A stretch of DNA of 19,670 nt, from assembly GCA_934754975.1 (NCBI GenBank), contig CAKVKI010000020.1, positions 1 through 19,670 on the forward strand, in the 5' to 3' direction. Below are positions 7,244-16,132 of this stretch, in pieces. The position numbers were made by a program, and so were the translations under genes. Under the pieces are notes generated by a model. The model worked only from the letters and a program-made list of their open reading frames with translations. It made no database searches and was not told where the DNA came from. Origin of the DNA: an uncultured Alistipes sp. (GTDB taxonomy: Bacteria; Bacteroidota; Bacteroidia; Bacteroidales; Rikenellaceae). Position 1 is the stretch's first letter. Each line of letters opens with the position of its first letter.

Positions 7244-7711
7244 ATGAAACGACTGATAATTCTTTTTGCAGCCATGAGTTTATCCGCAGCCGCTTCGGCG
7301 CAGCACAAAGCCGGCGGCGACAGATGCGGCGCACCCGCCGCAAACGGGACAGCCGTTACGCTGACCATCGGCTCCACGGTGATTCCCGCCGAACTCAACA
7401 ACACCTTAACGGCCCGCGACCTGATCGCGTGCCTGCCCTGTACGATCTCCCTGCATCGCTATACGCACGACTTCTGCGGCGTGATGCCCGACCCGCTGAA
7501 ATACGATCCGGCCGACGTACAACACGGCTGGAAGAACGGCGACATCCATTTCGCCACCGACGGCGACTACTTCGTGCTGTTCTTCGCCGACGAGGAGATT
7601 TCACAGCAGTACGGCCATCAGGTGCATATCGGCAGGATGGACGTCGATCCAAACAGGCTGCACAGCCTGGGCAGCGATATCGAAGTAACCGTCGCACTCG
7701 ATAAAAAATAG
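7244..7711 (+). CDS. Secreted cyclophilin-like domain protein
   Basis: 155 aa, starting one base after the stop of the hydrolase gene. The signal peptide is 1-19 (AMSLSAAASAQ). The mature part (about 38-152) fits the cyclophilin-like fold common in Bacteroidetes operons: TAVTLTIGSTVIPAELNN, then LIACLPCTISLHRY, GDIHFATDGDYFVLFFAD and HIGRMDVDP near the end. Prolyl isomerase activity is not shown for these families; the fold may bind a small ligand or protein. A second, diverged member lies at the end of the same operon. Confidence 0.85.
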   Translation: MKRLIILFAAMSLSAAASAQHKAGGDRCGAPAANGTAVTLTIGSTVIPAELNNTLTARDLIACLPCTISLHRYTHDFCGVMPDPLKYDPADVQHGWKNGDIHFATDGDYFVLFFADEEISQQYGHQVHIGRMDVDPNRLHSLGSDIEVTVALDKK

Positions 7712-7777
7712 GCACCCGGACATTTGCTCCGGCCGCAACGGCCCGGAACAACGAACATCTCAAAGAAAACACATCCG

Positions 7778-8947
7778 ATGAAAAAACTGTTTGCACACAA
7801 ACCGGGCCTGCTGGTTGCAATCCTGACCTTCGGCGTCTTCGGCATTATCAACACCGAAATGGGCGTCGTCGGGATTATCCCGCAGATCGCCGTAACGTTC
7901 GGGGTGACGGTTCCGCAGGCAGGGTGGACGGTAGGCATTTTCGCGCTTATCGTCGCCCTCTCGGCGCCGGTGATGCCGCTGCTGCTTTCGGGCGTCAACC
8001 GCCGGACGGTCATGCTGCTGGCGCTGGGACTCTTTACAGCGGGCAATATCGTCTCCGCCCTGACCGACAGTTTCGCGGTACTGCTCGCGGCCCGCGCCCT
8101 GCCCGCATTCCTGCACCCGGTTTATGTGTCGATGGCTTTTTCGGTGGCCGCAGCATCGGTGCGCAGGGAGGAGGCCCCGAAAGCCGTTTCGAAAGTTTTT
8201 ATCGGCGTTTCGGCGGGCATGGTGCTGGGGGTCCCCGTCACCAGCTTTATCGCCGGGCACACCTCCTTCGCCGTGGCGATGTCGTTTTTTACCGCGGTGA
8301 ACGCCTCGGCGCTGGCCGCGACGCTTCTCTGCGTGCCGTCGCTGCCCGTCGCCCGGCGGCTCACCTACGGAGCGCAGCTGGGTGTGCTGAAAAAAGCCGT
8401 GGTACGGCACTCCGTCATCGCCTTTACGCTGATAAACGGCGCGATGTTCGGCTTTTTCAGCTATATGTCCGATTTCCTGAACCGGGTCACGGCGCTCACT
8501 TTCGATACGGTCAGCGGACTGCTGCTGGTGTACGGCGGGGCCAATATCGCCGGCAACCTTCTTGCCGGGCGGCAGCTCTCCCGCAACGCGCGCCGCTGCA
8601 TGCTCGTCCTGCCGCTTCTGCTTTGTGCGGCCTATCTCCTGCTGTTCGCCGCCGGAGCATACGCCTCTGCCGCAGCAGCGATAATCCTCGCGCTCGGCGT
8701 TCTGGCGGGCATGGCGAGCAACACCGGACAATACATGATCTCCGACGCCGCGCCCGAAGCGCCCGACTTCGCCAACGGGCTGTTCCTGACCTCGGCCAAT
8801 CTGGGAACGACCGTCGGGACGGCTGTTTGCGGACTGTTCATCACCGGCTTCGGCCCCCGTTATTCCCTGCTGGGCGCCCTGCTGTTTTCAGCGGCGGGCG
8901 CCGGGTTCGTTATCGCCCGGAACAAAACTAAAAAACTATCGGTATGA
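7778..8947 (+). CDS. MFS transporter, DHA1 (AraJ/SotB-like) efflux family
   Basis: 389 aa from the ATG at 7778; the start is chosen because the upstream part of the frame is hydrophilic and not conserved in type. About twelve hydrophobic segments run along the whole length. The first contains VFGIINTEMGVVGIIPQIA, typical of drug/sugar DHA1 exporters such as AraJ. A short charged loop (SGVNRRTV) follows helix 2 where motif A lies in this superfamily. Export of the product or substrate of the neighbouring hydrolase is an inference from the operon. The stop overlaps the next gene as ATGA. Confidence 0.9.
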   Translation: MKKLFAHKPGLLVAILTFGVFGIINTEMGVVGIIPQIAVTFGVTVPQAGWTVGIFALIVALSAPVMPLLLSGVNRRTVMLLALGLFTAGNIVSALTDSFAVLLAARALPAFLHPVYVSMAFSVAAASVRREEAPKAVSKVFIGVSAGMVLGVPVTSFIAGHTSFAVAMSFFTAVNASALAATLLCVPSLPVARRLTYGAQLGVLKKAVVRHSVIAFTLINGAMFGFFSYMSDFLNRVTALTFDTVSGLLLVYGGANIAGNLLAGRQLSRNARRCMLVLPLLLCAAYLLLFAAGAYASAAAAIILALGVLAGMASNTGQYMISDAAPEAPDFANGLFLTSANLGTTVGTAVCGLFITGFGPRYSLLGALLFSAAGAGFVIARNKTKKLSV

Positions 8948-9450
8948 AACGTATATTTATCATAAGTATGACACTCCTGATCCTCTCCGTCCCGCCCGCA
9001 TTTACGGCCTGCAGTCCGGACAACGATCCGGTGAATCCCGGCACGGAAGCTCCGGCGCCGAATCCGCAGCCCGATCCGGCCCCCGATCCTCCGGCGGGCA
9101 ATCGGCTGCATATTTCCATCGGGACGGTCTCGTTCACGGCCGGACTCGAAGACAATGCCGCGGCACGGGCTTTCAAGGCGATGCTTCCGATGACGGTGAG
9201 CATGGACGAACTGAACCGCAACGAAAAGTATTGCGACCTGCCGCAAAATCTCCCGACCGCGGCATCCGCTCCCGGCTCGATCCGCAACGGAGAGATCATG
9301 CTCTACGGCGCAAGGACGCTCGTATTGTTCTACAAGTCGTTCCCGACCTCCTACAGCTATACCCGGATCGGAAGCGTGGACAATCCCGCCGGACTCGAAA
9401 GCGCATTGGGGACAGGCAGCGTCCGGGTCGCTTTCGAGCTTCTGCAATAA
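8944..9450 (+). CDS. Cyclophilin-like lipoprotein with proline-rich linker
   Basis: 168 aa, translationally coupled to the MFS gene (ATGA). A lipoprotein-like signal ends at Cys23 (PPAFTAC). A Pro-rich linker (about 30-53, repeated Pro-Asp/Pro-Ala) precedes a domain of about 115 residues: LHISIGTVSFTAGLEDN, AFKAMLPMTVSMDELN, GEIMLYGARTLVLFYKSF, and a C-terminal strand VRVAFELL. The order of elements matches the cyclophilin-like protein at 7244-7711, so the two are probably distant paralogues. It likely stands on a membrane surface, tethered by the linker. Last gene of the operon. Confidence 0.82.
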   Translation: MKRIFIISMTLLILSVPPAFTACSPDNDPVNPGTEAPAPNPQPDPAPDPPAGNRLHISIGTVSFTAGLEDNAAARAFKAMLPMTVSMDELNRNEKYCDLPQNLPTAASAPGSIRNGEIMLYGARTLVLFYKSFPTSYSYTRIGSVDNPAGLESALGTGSVRVAFELLQ

Positions 9451-9589
9451 ATCTCCGTCCGCTGCCGCCGGCGACACTTTGTCCGCATGCAAAGCGGAGC
9501 GAGCCGGTTTTCGTCCGGATTGTCCGGCTGTTACAACATCAGAAAACCGAATGATCGTTTTGGATAACCGATTATTTGCCGACAACCTC

Positions 9590-9597
9590 TACCTTTG
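9590..9597 (+). promoter_or_regulatory. Promoter -7 box of the YwqK-like gene
   Basis: TACCTTTG is an exact TAnnTTTG match, 22 bases before the ATG at 9620. It supports that start over the longer frame beginning at 9479. Candidate -33 TTTG sites at 9575 and 9559 are badly spaced. Confidence 0.5.
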
Positions 9598-9619
9598 TAA
9601 CTCAAATTTGAATTTAAAT

Positions 9620-10462
9620 ATGATAAAGGCAGTAATTTCACTCCTTCTCGGAGTATTGACCCTCACGGGTGCGGCCCAGGAAAAAACGCAGCCGGCAGAT
9701 CAGGAAAAAGTGTATTCGGCAGATGAAATATCCGTCATCAATTACGGAGACGGCCGACTGCTCTTTCGCCAGTTTAACGAAGACAAGACTCCGCTGAACG
9801 GCCTGCACCGCATTATCGACGGATACAGGTCGGAATATATTCTTGCCGAATTCAAGGACGGCATGTACAACGGGAATTACCAGCACTTCAAAAATAACAA
9901 ACTCAAAGAAGAGGGAACTTACAAAGAAGGGCGTAAAGACGGAGTTTACAGAGAGTATTATTCGGACGGCGTTGCGGTAGAGAAAGAGACGCCGTTCAAG
10001 GAGGGCAAGATTAACGGCATCGTTAAAACCTATTATACCAACGGCAGCCTTGAAACGGAGAAAGGATATGCCATGAGCGTGGAAGACGGAATTGAACGGG
10101 AGTACGATTATCAGAGCGGCGAAATTACTACGGACAGGAACTATAAAAACGGTGTCCTGCACGGTGACCAGGTCGCGTTTTACAACAGCAACATCGGGGA
10201 TTTTGTCCAGCGGGCCACCTACGACAACGGGAAACGGATCGGGCAGTTTTCCGAAATCTTCACCGACGGCACCGTCAAAATTATCGGCAGATACGATAAG
10301 GACGGCAAAAAGGACGGAGAATGGCTGGAGCGGGAGGGTTTCGCCAATGACAAAGACAAGTTCTCAGGCAAGCGGATCCTGTACAAAAACGGTGAAATCA
10401 TGGAGGAAGAAACCATTAAGGATTTTGTAAAGTTCTTCCAAAAGAAAAGAAACCGGCAATAA
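9620..10462 (+). CDS. Secreted YwqK/MORN-like repeat protein
   Basis: 280 aa. The signal peptide is 1-19 (LLLGVLTLTGAAQ). The rest is a run of about seven degenerate repeats of the form [YF]xxG-x(3)-G-x-[WY]xxYYxNG, such as YKEGRKDGVYREYYSDG, FKEGKINGIVKTYYTNG and YKNGVLHGDQVAFYNS. These are MORN-variant or YwqK repeats. Databases often label the family 'toxin-antitoxin YwqK antitoxin', but no toxin partner is visible here and the protein is secreted, so that label should not be taken as a function. Base composition is more AT-rich than the operon to its left. It has its own promoter. Confidence 0.85.
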   Translation: MIKAVISLLLGVLTLTGAAQEKTQPADQEKVYSADEISVINYGDGRLLFRQFNEDKTPLNGLHRIIDGYRSEYILAEFKDGMYNGNYQHFKNNKLKEEGTYKEGRKDGVYREYYSDGVAVEKETPFKEGKINGIVKTYYTNGSLETEKGYAMSVEDGIEREYDYQSGEITTDRNYKNGVLHGDQVAFYNSNIGDFVQRATYDNGKRIGQFSEIFTDGTVKIIGRYDKDGKKDGEWLEREGFANDKDKFSGKRILYKNGEIMEEETIKDFVKFFQKKRNRQ

Positions 10463-10508
10463 TCCGAACGAAAAGCCATAGGCGGCTAAAGAATATCTGC
10501 CCGGAAAA

Positions 10509-10527
10509 CCGCAAAAATACATTGCGG
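10509..10527. terminator. Hairpin between convergent genes
   Basis: CCGCAA/TTGCGG forms a 6-bp stem with a 7-base loop, between the convergent ends of the YwqK-like and ABC-F genes. No T-tract follows, so intrinsic termination is uncertain. Confidence 0.3.
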
Positions 10528-10606
10528 CTATTCCTGAAATCCCGCCCGATCCGGATACCCCGTCCCGTTCAGCCGGACGCAAGTACGGCCGGCATATCCG
10601 CAAATC

Positions 10607-12445
<1,839 letters not shown>

Positions 12446-12497
12446 TTATCGAAAAAGAACGGATGGAAAACAAAAAGAGGATTGAGGGACGGCGGGG

Positions 12498-12505
12498 TAT
12501 CTTTG
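12498..12505 (+). promoter_or_regulatory. Promoter -7 box of the HEAT-like gene
   Basis: TATCTTTG matches TAnnTTTG exactly, 37 bases before the ATG at 12543. The same box in a related context recurs at 19137-19144. Confidence 0.5.
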
Positions 12506-12542
12506 GCGAAACAGATTAGAATGAAATAATAAATGCAAGATT

Positions 12543-13322
12543 ATGAACCTAAAGGAAGAACCTGAACAGAAACGGTGTTGTATAGAAAACATGACTGAGC
12601 AGGATTTAACGCTTACTTATGAAAGACTTGCAAATAACGGATTTCCCACAAAGGAAACACTTTCGTTTTGCTACGAAATCGGGAGAAGCGGCCAAGTGGC
12701 TTATCATTATAAATTGATTGTTGAAGATTGGCAACGCAGCACTGCAAAGAGGTTGCGCCTTGAAACGTGGTTTGAACTGCATGGAAAAGACGGCGTTGAT
12801 TTTCTGTTCGATGTATTGGCGCACGAACCGGAAAATATGTCGGCTGCTTATCTGCTTGCCGGAACGTTGGAAAAACTGTCTCACCAAATTTTTTATACCG
12901 AATCTTGTTGCAAGCTGACGGAGCATTTGGAAAAACGACTTCCTGTATCCGATGCAACGGAACGGAGAATGGGAATCATAGCATTGGGGTGGATTGCAAA
13001 TGCAAAATCGTTACCGATATTGCATCATCACTTATTATCAGACAGCGATGCCCTTTGCCGAACTTGGGCGGCTTCTTCCTTGGTGCAAATGTCGTTTCAC
13101 CGGGGGCGAAAGGGAACCATTTGCAAGCAGTCAGCGTGTGTACTTCTTGAAGCAATTAAAAAGGAATCCGACCTATATGCTCTCGGCGTGATGATAGAAA
13201 CAGTACAAATGCTATGGAACAGGAAGTTCGGGTTGAGTGGAATTGCTGTGGAAGAGCGACGGGAAACGGATATTCAAAAAGCCCGAAAGAGTGCAGTCCG
13301 ATTTTTGGAAAATAGTCTATAA
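12543..13322 (+). CDS. Hypothetical HEAT-repeat-like protein
   Basis: 259 aa, cytoplasmic, with no signal peptide or membrane segment. Not recognised as a named family. The second half has paired amphipathic helices with the spacing of HEAT/Armadillo repeats: AAYLLAGTLEKLSH, RRMGIIALGWIANAKSLPILHHHLL, CRTWAASSLVQMSF, and SACVLLEAIKKESDLYALGVMIETVQ. Such repeats bind proteins or nucleic acids; no catalytic motif is visible. It is the first gene on the AT-rich side of the window and has its own promoter. Met17 is an alternative start. Confidence 0.75.
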   Translation: MNLKEEPEQKRCCIENMTEQDLTLTYERLANNGFPTKETLSFCYEIGRSGQVAYHYKLIVEDWQRSTAKRLRLETWFELHGKDGVDFLFDVLAHEPENMSAAYLLAGTLEKLSHQIFYTESCCKLTEHLEKRLPVSDATERRMGIIALGWIANAKSLPILHHHLLSDSDALCRTWAASSLVQMSFHRGRKGTICKQSACVLLEAIKKESDLYALGVMIETVQMLWNRKFGLSGIAVEERRETDIQKARKSAVRFLENSL

Positions 13323-13342
13323 TCATTCATTTATGGATCAGA

Positions 13343-13674
13343 ATGAAAGGAGTAATAACCCTATTGATATGTATAGCTATGGCGGCTTGTCCCAATACCA
13401 AACGAGGGGTTTCTTCCGGGAACGAAACGGGGGATATTCCTATTGCAGAAAATTACGGCGATAGTTTAATCGGAAAGTTCGTCACGAACTTGTACGAGTT
13501 CAAGTTGTACGACCAGCCGGAAGGAAAAGTAACCGAAGAACTTTATCCTGCCGGGTATTATGGATAAGGTTTGAGGACTTACGTGCGATAAATAAACTCG
13601 CTGTTTCTTTCTCCGGCTGGACGAAATGGCAGGAAAACGATACGATAATGTTTGAGGTTTTGAAAATACAATAA
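13343..13674 (+). pseudogene. Small lipoprotein gene broken by a frameshift
   Basis: The frame starts with a lipoprotein signal (LLICIAMAAC, Cys16) and runs 74 codons to a TAA at 13565-13567. The reading then continues in another frame from TGG at 13561 (WIRFEDLRAINKLAVSF) to a TAA at 13672-13674, with convincing protein text and no stop. The frame difference corresponds to loss of one base near 13555-13562 (GGGTATTA-TGG). Joined, the product would be about 110 aa: a secreted lipoprotein of unknown function. A sequencing error would explain it equally well. Confidence 0.6.
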
Positions 13675-13678
13675 ACAT

Positions 13679-13748
13679 ATGAAGAAATGGGCTGTTTGCA
13701 TATTCCCGGCTTAATGCGTTGCTGCCGTTGTGCGGTGAGAAAAAATGA
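13679..13748 (+). pseudogene. Possible lipoprotein leader remnant
   Basis: ATG at 13679 begins MKKWAVCIFPA and stops at once. Shifting one frame gives NALLPLCGEKK, a lipobox-like end, then a TGA at 13746-13748 that overlaps the next ATG (13745). Together they read like a broken lipoprotein signal peptide. Weak evidence, because the stretch is short. Confidence 0.25.
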
Positions 13749-14929
13749 CTAACAATAAATTACTGCTTATGGAACTAAAAATGCTTTTGATTATGGGATT
13801 ACTAAGTATATTCGGCTTTGGGGAATGTGATGCCCAGCAGCCTCAATATTGGGGTGAAAATCCCTATAATCTTGCAAACGTGGATTTCGGAATCAATGCA
13901 GTGAAGTTCTATTCAAAGGCAATAGATGAAAACGCAGCGAAAGATTTTGATTTCGACAAGTATCGCTATTATTCGAAAACAGAAAATGAATGTCGTAATA
14001 CGGAGGACGATAAAAAAATGGTCATTCTCGACTTTAGTTCCAGTTGTACGGATTACAGCGAAGTGCTTGCAAATTTCGACGGATTTGAGTTCCCATATAC
14101 CGGCATGTTGGCTGATAAAAAAGGCAAGATGATCGGAATCATAGCCTCCGGAAGGCTCGACAAGGTATCGGAGGTAGATTCTCTGCTTTTTACCTTAGCG
14201 AAAAGATACGGTTCAACTTGTTATTATTCCGAAGGCAGTTTTGCAGGAAAGAATTACGGATGGCATGCAAACGACAAAACAATTCAGCTTTATGTCCGCG
14301 AACCAGATCCCGACCATATAGATGCGGTAATATACTATGAGGTGGATGAGAAGGGCAATCGGAAAATCGTGGCCGGAGGCAGCCAGCCCCATACTTGGTA
14401 CGAAATCCGTTTGATTGTGACCCAAACAAAATACGATCCTTTTATCAGTTGCATTTCGATGGGAGAATGGACTGCGTTCCGATTATTTGACCAGAAAAAC
14501 GCGACATTGGAGATTGATACCGAAGAGGGCGTGTATGATACAGGAATATTGTTCACGGAGGAAGATCTGGTGCCGAGCCGTGAGCTAGGTTGCATGACGA
14601 TTCCTGACGGCTGCCTGCCGCGCTTTACAGATTCAGTGTTTTCCCGAACCCCCGATTTTCGTCTGGCAATTCGGCATTGGATGAGCTATCACGCTTATGA
14701 CGGTTTGCAGGAACGTCCGGAGGGCTCTGTAAGTGTTTCATTTATTATCGGCAAGGATGGAGAAGTAAAAAAAATAGAGGCCGGAGAAGATGAATGGTCT
14801 GTTTCTCCAGAACTGAAAAAAGCGGCAATCAATGCTGTAAGGCATCTGCCACGGTTCGCTCCGGCCACACAGAACGGAACGCCTGTATCATTCAGGATGA
14901 CCGTTCCATTGCAATTTAGAAATATGTAG
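13745..14929 (+). CDS. Secreted protein with C-terminal TonB-C-like domain
   Basis: 394 aa; Met9 (13769) is an equally good start. A signal peptide ends near FGECDAQ (about residue 31). The middle (about 35-300) is not recognised. The last 70 residues (about 327-392) resemble the TonB C-terminal domain: GSVSVSFIIGKDGEVKKIEA, then LKKAAINAVRHLPRFAPATQ and a final strand PVSFRMTVPLQF. Classical TonB is an anchored inner-membrane protein with a Pro-rich spacer; both are missing here. A periplasmic role in energy transduction is therefore uncertain, and many Bacteroidetes secreted proteins reuse this fold. Its end faces the minus-strand gene at 14951 with 21 bases between. Confidence 0.8.
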   Translation: MTNNKLLLMELKMLLIMGLLSIFGFGECDAQQPQYWGENPYNLANVDFGINAVKFYSKAIDENAAKDFDFDKYRYYSKTENECRNTEDDKKMVILDFSSSCTDYSEVLANFDGFEFPYTGMLADKKGKMIGIIASGRLDKVSEVDSLLFTLAKRYGSTCYYSEGSFAGKNYGWHANDKTIQLYVREPDPDHIDAVIYYEVDEKGNRKIVAGGSQPHTWYEIRLIVTQTKYDPFISCISMGEWTAFRLFDQKNATLEIDTEEGVYDTGILFTEEDLVPSRELGCMTIPDGCLPRFTDSVFSRTPDFRLAIRHWMSYHAYDGLQERPEGSVSVSFIIGKDGEVKKIEAGEDEWSVSPELKKAAINAVRHLPRFAPATQNGTPVSFRMTVPLQFRNM

Positions 14930-14950
14930 TAAACCGCCCGCTCGACTCCC

Positions 14951-16102
14951 TTATAGTTTCCCGCCTGCTGCCGATTCACTCCGGACAGCCTCCCATACGG
15001 GCAAAAAGCGGGGATTTACAGTGATCTCTTTCTGTGTGCCATCCATCGACATACGAACAGACAGGGCAGAGGGAGGTTTTTCGTTTTTTTCGGCACGAAA
15101 AATCCAGCATCCATCGTATTCGGGCGCTTCACTCAGCTTCCATTGCAGTTCTATGTCGGACGGAACCCGCCCCCGCTTACCCTCTTGCATAAATTCTTTC
15201 AGATGCTCCGGGTCAATGCCTTGCAGGGCGATCCACTCTTCAAATGTTTTACCGGCTGCGCAAGTGGTCAGGTTAGTCGGAGTATGTGTGTCTCCCCAAT
15301 GGTTGTAATTCATTACGGAATAATATTCCCTGTCATGGCAGCAGATGATATGGCACCCCATAAAAGAGTCCCTGTCTTCATACGCACAACCGATTACTAT
15401 GGATTCCCGGTCCATCTTTTTAAGTTGGAAAGGAACATTTCCCAAATGAAATAATTGCAAGGCATCAGCGGATGTAACATAGGTGCGGCCGAATCTCTCC
15501 GGTTCCGGTATATGCAATTCAATATACCCCTTTATATTCTTAACTTTTTCTTCCGGGATGAACGCAAATCTCAATAAGACTTCATATCGTCCGTCAGAAC
15601 GGCTTTTCCACTCGGCGTAAATCTTATCAGGGATTTCGACGGTCGCCGTTCTCTCCAATGAATCGGTCAGATGGAATACAAATTTAGGTTTCACGCTCCC
15701 AAATACGTTCTCACACGTTACACGGACCTCCATGACCGCGCCCTCGCTATTCTCTTTTAGAGTCTTCCAAATACTCTCTTCATGCCAAAAATCCGGCAAC
15801 CCGGACACCACCCCATCCATTTGCACCTCAATGCAATTGAAATCATGATTAACCCGAAGATCCACTTGTTCAAAATATCGGAAGATATTCCGCAGGTCAC
15901 CGTCTTCCCAAGGCAGGTCAGATACTTTTTCAAGTGGAAACCGGATGTCGATAAAATCTTCAAATGCCTGCTGTTCATGGAACGCCTTTTTCATGCCGAC
16001 TATCATCGAATCCAATTCTTCGGATGAGAATTTCTCCTGCGCCTGCATGTTCGTTCCGGCAAATCCCATCAGAACCAGGATCAAAAATACTTTAACACTC
16101 AT
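14951..16102 (-). CDS. Hypothetical secreted protein sharing a motif with its upstream neighbour
   Basis: 383 aa from the ATG at 16102, which gives a compact signal peptide (MSVKVFLILVLMGFAGTNMQAQ); an ATG six codons earlier is also possible. Family not recognised. The N-terminal part has KVSDLPWEDGD (about 59-69), nearly identical to YRVSELPWESGD in the upstream gene. Several cysteines in the middle (IGCAYEDRDSFMGCHIICCH) are unusual for a periplasmic protein and could be bridged or bind metal. Third gene of a minus-strand operon after the genes at 17678 and 16133; the gap to the latter is 30 bases. Confidence 0.75.
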   Translation of the reverse strand: MSVKVFLILVLMGFAGTNMQAQEKFSSEELDSMIVGMKKAFHEQQAFEDFIDIRFPLEKVSDLPWEDGDLRNIFRYFEQVDLRVNHDFNCIEVQMDGVVSGLPDFWHEESIWKTLKENSEGAVMEVRVTCENVFGSVKPKFVFHLTDSLERTATVEIPDKIYAEWKSRSDGRYEVLLRFAFIPEEKVKNIKGYIELHIPEPERFGRTYVTSADALQLFHLGNVPFQLKKMDRESIVIGCAYEDRDSFMGCHIICCHDREYYSVMNYNHWGDTHTPTNLTTCAAGKTFEEWIALQGIDPEHLKEFMQEGKRGRVPSDIELQWKLSEAPEYDGCWIFRAEKNEKPPSALSVRMSMDGTQKEITVNPRFLPVWEAVRSESAAGGKL

Positions 16103-16132
16103 AATTCTATCATATGTCATATGGTTCCATTC

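Noticed and set aside
6238..7404. 388-codon minus-strand open frame
   Set aside because: Antisense to the hydrolase gene, which has a signal peptide and a nucleophile elbow.
9482..9498. TCCGC/GCGGA hairpin after the cyclophilin-like lipoprotein gene
   Set aside because: Only 5 bp and no T-tract; not convincing as a terminator.
9479..9619. N-terminal extension of the YwqK-like gene
   Set aside because: It runs through the TACCTTTG promoter box, and the ATG at 9620 starts a normal signal peptide.
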